From: Dyella lipolytica
GTDB lineage: Bacteria; Pseudomonadota; Gammaproteobacteria; Xanthomonadales; Rhodanobacteraceae
Assembly: GCF_030160075.1 (NCBI RefSeq)
Contig: NZ_BSNQ01000003.1
Span: forward strand, 1,362,328 to 1,426,327
DNA length: 64,000 nt
Reading direction: 5' to 3'
The position numbers and the translations under genes were made by a program. Positions 57,001-64,000 of this stretch are shown in pieces (the stretch's first letter is position 1; each line of letters starts with the position of its first letter). The notes below the pieces were generated by a model. The model saw nothing but the letters and a program-made list of their open reading frames with translations, was not told where the DNA came from and did not search any database.

Positions 57001-57236
57001 TTGGTCTTCCACACGCCGCCGCCAGCGGTGCCGATATAGAACGTATCCGGCTTGCTGGGATCGCCTGCCGCCATGGTCGCCCAGCCGCCGCGGAAAGGAC
57101 CGACCTGACGCCACTCGAGCGCGCCGGTCGCATGATCTGGCGTGGGCAACGCATCGGCATGCAACGGCACAGCGTTGGCAAGCAGCCATGCGCATGCGAT
57201 TGCCGAAAGAGGACGAAGCAGAGAGCGTGTCGACAT
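54009..57236 (-). CDS. Exported BNR/Asp-box beta-propeller protein (VPS10/GH74-like), copy 1
   Basis: 1075 residues with a signal peptide (SAIACAWLLANAVPLHA). About eleven Asp boxes of the form S/T-x-D-x-G-x-x-W are seen from TNDAGRTW and SADGGKSW to SFDDGAHW, spread over about residues 70-680 as in two seven-bladed propellers. Then follow an Ig-like region with AGAHRFVWNLRYPRP and a helical C-terminal part with LDELQKKLGPDAAHKPLRDEVDAL. Such proteins are labelled glycosyl hydrolases by similarity, but I see no assignable catalytic acid pair, so enzyme activity is unproven. It parallels the gene at 59866 and flanks the same TonB receptor. Confidence 0.85.
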   Translation of the reverse strand: MSTRSLLRPLSAIACAWLLANAVPLHADALPTPDHATGALEWRQVGPFRGGWATMAAGDPSKPDTFYIGTAGGGVWKTNDAGRTWEPTFDNVATAPIGALAVAPSNPNVVYAGSGQVAARYDVAAGNGVYRSADGGKSWQHVGLIESKHIGAIVVDPHDANTLLVGVLGHYFGPNKERGVYRSTDGGKTWTQTLFIDADTGVVDMATDPSNPKIVYAAAWQVRNYPWLSYFQPNAGPGSGLYKSVDGGVTWKRISGNGWPTGSLARVGLATTSGGRVYAVVNDATSHQQSGLYRSDDGGANWQAVSHESWLPNDYFSRITVDPSDRDRIYSAGQSIRRSDDGGKHWEVFKGAPGGDDYHFLWINPKNPQRMIAASDQGAVVSVNGGQSWSSWYNQPTGQFYHLGADNQFPYWIYSGQQDSGTVGIASRSDYGAISYRDWRPVGGDERDYDLPYPGDPNIVFGSGLGGRVSRWDRNTGVVQNVTAWPVNSYGQRPTNFKYHYTWITPIAFSAKAPYALYLGAQVLFRSTDQGQHWDVISPDLSGKKADAKDCDGNPTAQQAHDCGYGVIYSIAPSPLSNDEIWIGTDDGSVQLTRDVGKNWQNITPKDLPSWGIVSSVDASALHAGTAYIAVDNHRQDDFRPHAWRTSDYGKTWTDIAAGLPQDDFVSVVRVDTQREGLLFAGTDRGVFVSFDDGAHWQSLQRNLPTAWVRDLLVHDNDLIVGTQGRAIWILDDITPLRQANANAGRETVLYKPASAVRVRANENRDTPLPQDEPLGKNPPAGAIIDYQLASAAKGSVTLDILDSDGKTVRHFSSADKPEKLPAERYFTKGWLGSPETLGTTAGAHRFVWNLRYPRPQALLYGYSIAATWDSDTPLTPEGPLVLPGNYQVVLTVDGKSYRAPLTVTMDPRVTPDHDALAAGLAFSREIGAALQQVWQGDGELESVRGQLDELQKKLGPDAAHKPLRDEVDALRKKTDPLVSGDAETSTNLAAMNDALTGIATDVEGADRAPTAGQQQAFAEYKANLDKAVTQWQSIRTTDLAALNTHLQAAGMKPITVPAANQIHVDGPADSDDMP

Positions 57237-57271
57237 GATGAGTTCCTGTTATAGGAAAAATAGCCGCCTTT

Positions 57272-57449
57272 CCTCCTCTCCCCCTTGGGACGCGGGGAGG
57301 GGCCATGGATGGCCCCGTTTTGAGGAGCGAGGAAGAGGATCGAGGTGAGGGGACATTCTTGCCAAAACCTACATCGAAGCGATGCTCTGAATCATCATCT
57401 TCGCAAGATTGGCCCCTCACCCCAGCCCTCTCCCCTAGGGGGAGAGGGA
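57272..57449. repeat. Palindromic repeat doublet (REP/BIME-like), long-arm form
   Basis: Arm one, 57272-57352, is a long form with CTCTCCCCC, a nested stem GGGGCC-ATGGAT-GGCCCC, TGAGGAGCGAGGA and GAGGTGAGGGG. Arm two, 57413-57449, begins CCCCTCACCC and contains CTCCCCTAGGGGGAG. The spacer ends CGCAAGATTGG as in the doublet at 14735-14870. Arm one is the relative of the copy inside metH. It lies between copy 1 of the BNR genes and the receptor gene. Confidence 0.8.
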
Positions 57450-57466
57450 GTAATGCTTGCAGTGCG

Positions 57467-59656
57467 TTAGAAACTCAAATCAAAACCCGTGTACCACGTT
57501 CGACCGAAGGCCGGTTCAAGCCCGTTCTGCCAAACGCGATCGAAGTACTTGCGATTGCCCAGATTGCTGATACCGGCCAATAACTTCAGCGAACGATTCA
57601 ACCGCCAATCCGACGCCAGGTCCAGCACCGTATACGCCGGCATGCGCGCCGGCATATAAGTTTCGCCGCTGCCATAAGATTTGTCGGAGTCCTGCCAATA
57701 CTGCGCCGCGGAGGAAACCGCGGTAAGACTGAGCTTGACGCGCTCGTTGCGCCAGGTCACCCCGGTCTTCACCAGATAGGCAGGCGAAAACGCGGGCACC
57801 TTGCCGACTTGCCCAGGAATATCGCTGCCAGTGAATTTCGCATTGAGCAGGCTGACGTTGACGAAGGTCTCCAAATGCTGACCTTGCGTCGCCCACTGCG
57901 TCGGCGCGAAGAAATCGTAGTCGAGCTGGCCTTCCAGGCCGCGGCTGCGCGTGTCGCCAGTATTTACCTCGATCGTGTCGATAGCGTTGATGTACTGCGT
58001 TTCCAGCCGGTTCCTGAAATCGATCCAGAACAGGCTGACGTCGTAGTACAGGCCAGTGACCGGCGCACCATGCACGCCGGCCTCCCACGACACCGATTTG
58101 GACAGTGCTGCCGCGTGCCCCGGCATCAAGTTGCTGAAGGGCGAGGCGATGTCGAAGTAGCGCAACGGTCGCCAGCCTTGCGACACGTTGAAGTAGGTTT
58201 CGTTGCCGTGACCGAAATCGTTGCCGAGCCCTAAGCCGAACAGCGGCACATTGCGGTTGTCGGTTTCATGGATGAACGGTCGGGAGAGAAAGGGCGGACG
58301 AACCGTTTCGTCCACCGAAATCTGCTCGTGCTCAAGACGCACCGAAGGCACGATATGGATGCGATACGGCAAACGGAACACGTTCTCGGCGAACAGCGAT
58401 GCGTATTGCGAAGTCCTACTTTGATTCAAGACCGACGTGCCGCTGTGGTCGTCACGATCGATCAGCAGGTTCGGACTGCTCCACTGCCGGAACGGATCGT
58501 CCCCATGAAACAACACGGTGCCGATGGTGAAGGCATTGCCCTGCCCCCAGTTCTTGCGCAGGCGTACATCCGCGCCCATGGTGTGGAACGCTTCATCTTG
58601 CAGCGTGGTGCTGGTCGGTGGCGGCTGCAATGGCAGCTCCGCTTTCGCCGAACGGCTGACCAGATCCTGATACGTAAACCACAGCTTGGCTTCAAGATGC
58701 CAGTTGTCGCCGAAATCGCGCGTATGACCTAGCACCAGCTGATCGCGGTTCACCCAGTCGCGGTTGTAAGGCGTGTTGACGGTGCGCGGATCCTGCCGCC
58801 ATTGCGTGTAACTCAGGCGTCCCGGGTCGCCGGATACGGCGCTGATCGCATGGAAATCCAGCCACCAAAGTTGCTGCTGATCGGGCTGATAGCCGAGATA
58901 AAAATCGACCTGCCGATTCTGCGAGCCGTCGTTCGCGCGCGTGCCGTCGCTGTGCACATAGCCCGCATCAGCGCGGAATGCCCACGCGCCCTGGTTCCGC
59001 TCGATAACGTTGTAACTGGAGAACAGGCCGTGCTCACCCACCACCTGTTCGGTGGTCACGGTCAACGGTGTACCCGGCGCGGGCCGCTTCGACACCAAGT
59101 TGATCACCGGTGCGGGCTCCGGCCCGTACAGCAGGCTGGAACCGCCGCGGATCAGCTGCACTTCGGACAGGCTCTGCGTCATCGGAAACGCATACAGCGT
59201 CGGAAAGCCGATCCAATCGCCTTCCAGCGGAATGCCGTCCTGCATCACCAGCACGAATTCCGATTCCTGTGGATTGCCGACGCCGCGATAGTTGAAGTTG
59301 AACTGCGTCGGCGTGGGCTGTTCCGACACCAGCACGCCCGGCGTGCGCGCCAGCACCTGATTGAGGTTGTTGCCGATCACCGTGGGCTGGTTGTCGAGAT
59401 GGGTGACCGTGGTTTTCTTGGTCACCGTGATCTTGGGGCCGTCGACTTCCGGCATCTGATAGACCAGCTTGGCTTTGAGGTACTTGCGCCAGTCGTCGGC
59501 GCGCACGTTCACCGTAGGTAGGTTGACGGCCTTCGGGGTCGTGCTCTGGTCTTCACCGGTATCGCTGTTCGGCTGCGTCGATTGTGCGAATGCAGAAAGG
59601 GGAGCCAGCGAAATCAACAGGGCAAGCGGCAAGGCAGCACGACGCAGGGGCGGCAT
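57467..59656 (-). CDS. TonB-dependent outer-membrane receptor (FecA-like)
   Basis: Outer-membrane gated channel of 729 residues. A signal peptide (RRAALPLALLISLAPLSAFA) is followed by a plug domain: VINL-type TonB box not clear, then TTVTHLDNQPTVIGNNLNQVLARTPGVLV, FNFNYRGVGNP, MQDGIPLEGDW and SLSEVQLIRGGSSLLYGPEPAPVINLVSK. A 22-strand barrel with family text YFNVSQGWRP comes next, and the C-terminus ends in an aromatic, GFDLSF. The wording around VQLIRGGSSLLYGP resembles ferric-citrate-type receptors. The real ligand is unknown. Start 59656 is used because it begins the signal peptide; the frame extends to 59773. No FecIR-type regulators are adjacent. Confidence 0.88.
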   Translation of the reverse strand: MPPLRRAALPLALLISLAPLSAFAQSTQPNSDTGEDQSTTPKAVNLPTVNVRADDWRKYLKAKLVYQMPEVDGPKITVTKKTTVTHLDNQPTVIGNNLNQVLARTPGVLVSEQPTPTQFNFNYRGVGNPQESEFVLVMQDGIPLEGDWIGFPTLYAFPMTQSLSEVQLIRGGSSLLYGPEPAPVINLVSKRPAPGTPLTVTTEQVVGEHGLFSSYNVIERNQGAWAFRADAGYVHSDGTRANDGSQNRQVDFYLGYQPDQQQLWWLDFHAISAVSGDPGRLSYTQWRQDPRTVNTPYNRDWVNRDQLVLGHTRDFGDNWHLEAKLWFTYQDLVSRSAKAELPLQPPPTSTTLQDEAFHTMGADVRLRKNWGQGNAFTIGTVLFHGDDPFRQWSSPNLLIDRDDHSGTSVLNQSRTSQYASLFAENVFRLPYRIHIVPSVRLEHEQISVDETVRPPFLSRPFIHETDNRNVPLFGLGLGNDFGHGNETYFNVSQGWRPLRYFDIASPFSNLMPGHAAALSKSVSWEAGVHGAPVTGLYYDVSLFWIDFRNRLETQYINAIDTIEVNTGDTRSRGLEGQLDYDFFAPTQWATQGQHLETFVNVSLLNAKFTGSDIPGQVGKVPAFSPAYLVKTGVTWRNERVKLSLTAVSSAAQYWQDSDKSYGSGETYMPARMPAYTVLDLASDWRLNRSLKLLAGISNLGNRKYFDRVWQNGLEPAFGRTWYTGFDLSF

Positions 59657-59865
59657 CCAACATCCAGTCAAAGCGGGAGAGCCGCCTGTTATCGCGCACT
59701 GCCGAGACCGATGACCATATGCCATGCGTTTACCCTGGATTGCTTGCCAAGCGACCGCCGATGCGAAGTACATCGGTTATGGTCTAACGTTGTCCGGCCT
59801 ACCCCGCAAGCCGCCTGACACCTTACATCCCATCATCCGATAACGCTTTCCCAGGGGATTCCAAC

Positions 59866-62800
59866 ATGCAATTGCGTCGCCTCGCCCTGTTCACGCTGGG
59901 CATCTCCACCGCATTGGCCGCACACGCGGTGGTCGAACCCTCGTTGTTCCAGGATCTGCACTGGCGCCTGATCGGCCCCTTCCGCGGTGGCCGCGTGCTC
60001 GCGGTGAGCGGCATTCCCGGCGACGAACGTCATTTCTACTTTGGCGCGGTGGATGGCGGCGTGTGGAAGACCAACGATGCAGGCCGCACCTGGCAGCCGA
60101 TCTTCGACGACCAAGGCGTGGGATCGATCGGTGCGCTGGCCCTGGCGCCCTCCCGACCGGACACTATCTATGTGGGCAGCGGCGAAGCCGACATGCGTTC
60201 GGACATCGCGCATGGCAACGGCATGTATAAGTCCACCGATGGCGGCAAGCATTGGAGCCATATCGGCCTGGAAGATACGCGACAGATCGGACGCATCCTG
60301 ATCGATCCGCGCAATCCCGACGTGGTGTTCGTCGCAGCACTGGGCCATGCCTACGGCCCCAACGCCGAACGCGGCGTGTTCCGCTCCACCGACGGCGGCC
60401 AGCACTGGAGCAAGGTGCTGTTCAAAGACAACGACACCGGCGCCATCGATCTCGCCTTCAAACACGGCGATCCGAACACCATCTATGCCGCGCTCTGGCA
60501 AACGCGCCGTCCGCCGTGGAGCGTCTACCCGCCGTCGAACGGGCCGGGTACTGGCTTGTATGTTTCGCACGACGCTGGCGCGCACTGGACGCAGATCAAA
60601 GACAACGGCTTTCCCGCACATCCGGGACGCATCGGTTTGGGCGCGTCACCCAGCGAGCCCAATCGCATTTACGCCTTGGTCGATGCACCCGACGGCGAAG
60701 GTGGCCTCTACCGTTCCAACGACGGCGGCGTGCATTGGCAGCATGTCACCGACGATCAGCGCATCTGGCAGCGCGGCTGGTATTTCAACCGCATCACTGT
60801 CGATCCGAAGAATGCAGATCGCGTGTACGTGATGAACACCATCGTGTTGCGTTCGGACGACGGCGGCAAGCATTTCATGGCACTGAAGGGCGATCCCACC
60901 GGCGACGACTTCCATGAAATGTGGATCGACCCGACCAACGGGAATCGCCAGATCCTCGGCGTCGACCAGGGCACGCTGATCACGCTCAACGGCGGCACGA
61001 CGTGGAGCAGCTGGTACAACCAGCCCACCGCACAGATCTACCACGTCAGCACCGACAATCGCTTTCCGTATTGGGTGTACGGCGCACAGCAGGATTCCGG
61101 CGCGGTGGCGCTGCCCAGCCGCACGGGTTCGCGCGACGGCATCACCATGGAGCAATTCCACGAAATCACGCCCGGCGGCGAAAGCGGCATGATCGCGCCC
61201 GACCCGGACGATCACGACATCATCTATGGCAGCAACGTAGACAAGCTGGATATGCGCACCGAGCAGGTGCGCAATATCGATCCCACGCTGGCCTACCCCG
61301 CCGCGCACTATCGCAGCGCGTGGACGCTGCCGCTGGCGTTCTCCAAACGCAACACCAAGGTGCTGTACTTTGCCAACCAGCGCCTGTTCCGCACTGCCGA
61401 CGGCGGCGATCATTGGGCACCGATCAGTCCCGATCTCACGCGCGAAGATGCGGGCGTGCCCGCCAATCTCGATGCGGTGACCGCCGCTGACGACAGTCAT
61501 GTCGATAAACGGCGCGGCGTGATCTACACCATCGCGCCTTCGCCGCTCAGCGCGCAGATACTGTGGGCAGGCACCGACGATGGACTGGTATGGCGCACCG
61601 ACGACGAAGGCGCGCACTGGAACAATGTGACGCCCGCGGCTCTGACGCCGTGGTCCAAGGTGGGCGGCATCGAACTTTCTCACTTCAGCGCCGATGTCGC
61701 TTATCTAGCCGTCGATCGCCATCGACTCGACGATGACGCACCCTACATCTATCGCACGACAGATGGCGGCAAGAGCTGGACGCGCATCGACAGCGGCATT
61801 CCATCCGACAGCTTCGTCAACGTCGTGCGCGAAGATCCCGTGCGCAAGGGCCTGCTCTATGCCGGCACCGAAAAGGGCATGTATGTGTCCTTCGATGACG
61901 GTGCCCACTGGCAGCCGTTGCAGCAAAACCTGCCGCCCACTTCTGTGCGCGACATTGATGTACACCAGGATGACCTGGTGATCGCCACGCACGGCCGCGG
62001 TTTCTGGATCATGGATGACGTGACCGCCCTGCGTCAGATGGATGGCGTAAATACCGACACGGTCACGCTGTTCAAACCGGCGGATGCCATTCGCGTGCGC
62101 CGAGCCGAGTTCACCGGTACGCCGCTCCCGAAAGACGAGCCGATGGCAGCGAATCCACCCGATGGCGCCATCATCGACTACACGCTGCCCAAGCACGTCA
62201 AAGGACCGATAACGCTGACTGTATTCGATGCACAGAACAATACGGTGCGCAGCTTCAGCAGCGACGACAAGCCGCCGATGCTGGATCCGGTGAAACTGGA
62301 AATCGCACCGGAGTGGGTTCCGATTCCCACGCCACTCTCCACCGCACCGGGCATGCATCGTTTCGCATGGAATCTGCGTTACGCCGCCAAGGGCGAAGCC
62401 CAACCTCACAAGCGGCCCAAGGATGGTGTATGGGCACCGCCTGGTCGCTACACCGTCGAATTGAACGTCGACGGGCGTCGTTATCGGCAACCGCTGGAGA
62501 TCAAGCCGGATCCGCGTGTGACGGTTTCTCCGGAAGCGATGCAGCGCGAGTTTGCCCTCGCCAACAAGGTGGAAACGACGTCAGCGCAGGCATCTTCGGC
62601 CAGTGCGGAAGCCGGTCGCCTGCTCAAGGCGCTGGATGAGCAGCAAGCGCACAGCAGTGGCGCGCTGCACGATCAGATTGCGGCGTTGATTGCGCAGACA
62701 TCCGATCTATCCGGTGTGCCGTTGCACGTCGACCCGCGCAACTCGATACCTACGCCACCCCGTCGCACGGATAGCCTAGTGGCGCTGTCGATGAATCTGG

Positions 62801-62985
62801 AAAAACTCGGCAGCGCGGTCGATGGGGCCGATGCCGATCCGAGCGCCGATGCGCAGACATCCTACGATACGCTGTCGCACACGCTCGCCGCCACGCTCAA
62901 CGCATGGCAGCAGCTGAAACAACATGATCTCGCGGCGCTCAACGACAAGCTGAAGGCCGCTGGGGACAAACCGATTACGTTATGA
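59866..62985 (+). CDS. Exported BNR/Asp-box beta-propeller protein (VPS10/GH74-like), copy 2
   Basis: 1039 residues with a signal peptide (RLALFTLGISTALAAHA) and AGGGG eight bases before the ATG. It shares the plan of copy 1 and many exact blocks: RLIGPFRGG, GGVWKTNDAGRTW, YGPNAERGVFRSTDGG, SSWYNQPT, YWVYGAQQDSG and YTIAPSPLS. About eleven Asp boxes occupy residues 60-690. A late Ig-like part has MHRFAWNLRY, and a helical C-terminus ends LNDKLKAAGDKPITL, parallel to LNTHLQAAGMKPITV of copy 1. Divergent from the receptor gene, with 209 bp between. Function is unproven; extracytoplasmic binding or processing of peptide or glycan is possible. Confidence 0.85.
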   Translation: MQLRRLALFTLGISTALAAHAVVEPSLFQDLHWRLIGPFRGGRVLAVSGIPGDERHFYFGAVDGGVWKTNDAGRTWQPIFDDQGVGSIGALALAPSRPDTIYVGSGEADMRSDIAHGNGMYKSTDGGKHWSHIGLEDTRQIGRILIDPRNPDVVFVAALGHAYGPNAERGVFRSTDGGQHWSKVLFKDNDTGAIDLAFKHGDPNTIYAALWQTRRPPWSVYPPSNGPGTGLYVSHDAGAHWTQIKDNGFPAHPGRIGLGASPSEPNRIYALVDAPDGEGGLYRSNDGGVHWQHVTDDQRIWQRGWYFNRITVDPKNADRVYVMNTIVLRSDDGGKHFMALKGDPTGDDFHEMWIDPTNGNRQILGVDQGTLITLNGGTTWSSWYNQPTAQIYHVSTDNRFPYWVYGAQQDSGAVALPSRTGSRDGITMEQFHEITPGGESGMIAPDPDDHDIIYGSNVDKLDMRTEQVRNIDPTLAYPAAHYRSAWTLPLAFSKRNTKVLYFANQRLFRTADGGDHWAPISPDLTREDAGVPANLDAVTAADDSHVDKRRGVIYTIAPSPLSAQILWAGTDDGLVWRTDDEGAHWNNVTPAALTPWSKVGGIELSHFSADVAYLAVDRHRLDDDAPYIYRTTDGGKSWTRIDSGIPSDSFVNVVREDPVRKGLLYAGTEKGMYVSFDDGAHWQPLQQNLPPTSVRDIDVHQDDLVIATHGRGFWIMDDVTALRQMDGVNTDTVTLFKPADAIRVRRAEFTGTPLPKDEPMAANPPDGAIIDYTLPKHVKGPITLTVFDAQNNTVRSFSSDDKPPMLDPVKLEIAPEWVPIPTPLSTAPGMHRFAWNLRYAAKGEAQPHKRPKDGVWAPPGRYTVELNVDGRRYRQPLEIKPDPRVTVSPEAMQREFALANKVETTSAQASSASAEAGRLLKALDEQQAHSSGALHDQIAALIAQTSDLSGVPLHVDPRNSIPTPPRRTDSLVALSMNLEKLGSAVDGADADPSADAQTSYDTLSHTLAATLNAWQQLKQHDLAALNDKLKAAGDKPITL

Positions 62986-62998
62986 CTAGACGATTTAG

Positions 62999-63127
62999 CC
63001 CCTCTCCCTTTGGGAGAGGGGTTGGGGTGAGGGTACGATTCTTGCGCGATGCTTCATTTCCCTTCTTCACCGCTCCGATCGCACCCTCATCCGCCCGTTG
63101 GGCACCTTCTCCCAAGGGGAGAAGGGA
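62999..63127. repeat. Palindromic repeat doublet (REP/BIME-like), second subfamily
   Basis: Arm one, 62999-63034, contains CTCTCCCTTTGGGAGAG and GGGGTGAGGGT. Arm two, 63083-63127, begins ACCCTCATCCGCCC and contains CTTCTCCCAAGGGGAGAAG. Arms and spacer text (CTTGCGCGATG, CGCTCCGA) match the doublet at 38128-38264. It separates the convergent BNR copy 2 and the right-edge gene. Confidence 0.75.
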
Positions 63128-63139
63128 AAAGCCGGCGCA

Positions 63140-64000
63140 TCAACGCGCCGCCAACCTCGCCTGCACTTCGGCGTAGATGCGCGCACGCTTGGCGGAAAAC
63201 CAGCCCAGCACACCGGTGATCGGTATCGGCAAAATGGCCGATGAACGTGACGCTTGAGCGATGCGTTGCAAGTGTGCGCAGTGGAAATCGGAGAAGGCCT
63301 GCGCCAATTCGGGTGTGTGGAACGGCGTTTTCACGTATTCGTCCATCACCGCACCGAGCGTGGCGGCGGCTCTACGCGCGATCTCGACATTGGCATGCAC
63401 CACCGTCGAGTTGCCGTGTGGAACGTTGTAGGCAGCCTCGATCGCATGCGCCAATTGCCGGAACTCCGTGGCATGCAGGGGCCGACACGTAATCGGCGCT
63501 TTGGCGCGCGACAGCAACCAGGTTTGATCGACGCGTGCCAGCGCACCCGAATCGTTCCGGGCAATATCAAGCGCGTCGCTATAGCTATACGCAAACTCGC
63601 CCATCAGTTCGATGGCGAGCTCTTCCCGCACCATGGGGATGGCGCGTCGCACGCCATTGCGCCCATACCAGCGTATGTATTCGGGCGTAACCTGGTGAAA
63701 GCTGCCACGCGGCGGCGGCACGAACAGCCGATCTTCCGCATCGCTCTGCAGGACCGGATGCACCGCCTTCATACCCGACGCGCGCGCGGCAAGCACGCGA
63801 TCCAACAAGACTTCCGCGGTGACTAATTGATGGTGGTACTCGCCGAAAAGACTGTCGTCGTCGACATTGGCGAAATAGACAAAGCGGATGTGACGGATCA
63901 CGCGCGCCGCACGCCGAGCCCGCTTTGCGGGATCGCTGAAGCGACGCTTCCACGCATGCAACCGGGCGCCCAGGCCGGGCGTAGCAACCGCTGGCCGCAC
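63140..64000 (-). CDS. Unrecognised protein, 5' end cut by the window edge
   Basis: At least 286 residues remain open to the right edge, so the true start is probably outside and the GTG at 64000 is not a chosen start. The visible part is basic near its beginning (ARLHAWKRRFSDPAKRARRAARVIRHIRFVYFANVDDDSLFGEYHHQ), has HPVLQSDAEDRLFVPPPRGSFHQV, and later HGNSTVVHANVEIARRAAATLGAV and SSAILPIPITGVLGWFSAKRA. No signal peptide, clear membrane helix or catalytic motif could be named. Codon use looks like its neighbours, so it is probably a real resident gene. Function unknown. Confidence 0.65.
   Translation of the reverse strand: MRPAVATPGLGARLHAWKRRFSDPAKRARRAARVIRHIRFVYFANVDDDSLFGEYHHQLVTAEVLLDRVLAARASGMKAVHPVLQSDAEDRLFVPPPRGSFHQVTPEYIRWYGRNGVRRAIPMVREELAIELMGEFAYSYSDALDIARNDSGALARVDQTWLLSRAKAPITCRPLHATEFRQLAHAIEAAYNVPHGNSTVVHANVEIARRAAATLGAVMDEYVKTPFHTPELAQAFSDFHCAHLQRIAQASRSSAILPIPITGVLGWFSAKRARIYAEVQARLAAR

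Noticed and set aside
55554-57254. 566-residue plus-strand frame
   Set aside because: Antisense to the first Asp-box propeller protein; no signal peptide or recognisable motif.
54009-62985. Calling the two propeller proteins glycoside hydrolases
   Set aside because: Asp boxes show the fold only. No catalytic acid pair could be assigned, so an enzyme name would be unsupported.

Overview
The window is about 64 kb of GC-rich, densely coding bacterial chromosome. No single marker proves the taxon. The best fit is a gammaproteobacterium of the Xanthomonadales/Lysobacterales, in or near the Rhodanobacteraceae (Dyella, Luteibacter, Rhodanobacter type). The inference rests on a very large NAD-glutamate dehydrogenase of 1639 residues, methionine synthase split into two adjacent genes, paired BNR-repeat exported proteins next to a TonB-dependent receptor, and many short palindromic repeats of the 'ccctctccc...ggtgaggg' kind. 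There are no phage genes, transposases, CRISPR arrays or rRNA.

Layout. 1-2.2 kb: 3'-truncated glutaryl-CoA dehydrogenase and a DMT permease. 2.7-12 kb: a four-gene RND efflux operon (adaptor, two MdtB/MdtC-like permeases, outer-membrane factor) with a 170-bp MITE-like palindrome between adaptor and first permease. 12-19.8 kb: aldo/keto reductase, 5'-nucleotidase, NAD kinase and NAD-glutamate dehydrogenase. 20.3-24.7 kb: a second RND pair of AcrA/AcrB type, without an outer-membrane gene. 24.8-30.9 kb: acyl-CoA dehydrogenase, then an ArsR-methyltransferase fusion regulator leading an operon with the two halves of MetH. The second half carries a palindromic repeat read in frame as protein. 30.9-35.8 kb: LAB_N protein, tRNA-Val(CAC), type II NADH dehydrogenase, a receiver-only response regulator, and an osmoprotectant-type ABC pair whose membrane subunit carries its binding domain at the N-terminus. 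36-38.1 kb: a YccS/FUSC-like membrane protein.

38.3-53.7 kb is one functional module. A plus-strand operon, probably headed by a Moco riboswitch, encodes molybdenum-cofactor synthesis (moaA, a moaC-moaB fusion, moeA, moaD, moaE, mobA), a small DUF7009-like protein of unknown function, and a WtpABC-like tungstate/molybdate importer. It meets, 8 bp from the stop codons, a minus-strand operon for an OFA-family formate/oxalate-type transporter and the soluble NAD-dependent formate dehydrogenase FdsGBA with its chaperones FdsC (FdhD) and FdsD. Together they account for metal uptake, cofactor synthesis, enzyme maturation, substrate transport and formate oxidation to NADH.

54-63 kb: two paralogous exported BNR/Asp-box proteins flank a TonB-dependent receptor. 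The right edge cuts an unrecognised gene.

The features most worth following are the repeat domesticated inside metH, the 170-bp palindrome inside the efflux operon, serine-rich inserts at equivalent positions of two different RND pumps, the BNR/TonB-receptor trio, and the unknown protein inside the Moco/tungstate operon. All starts and families were judged by reading the sequence; no database search was run.
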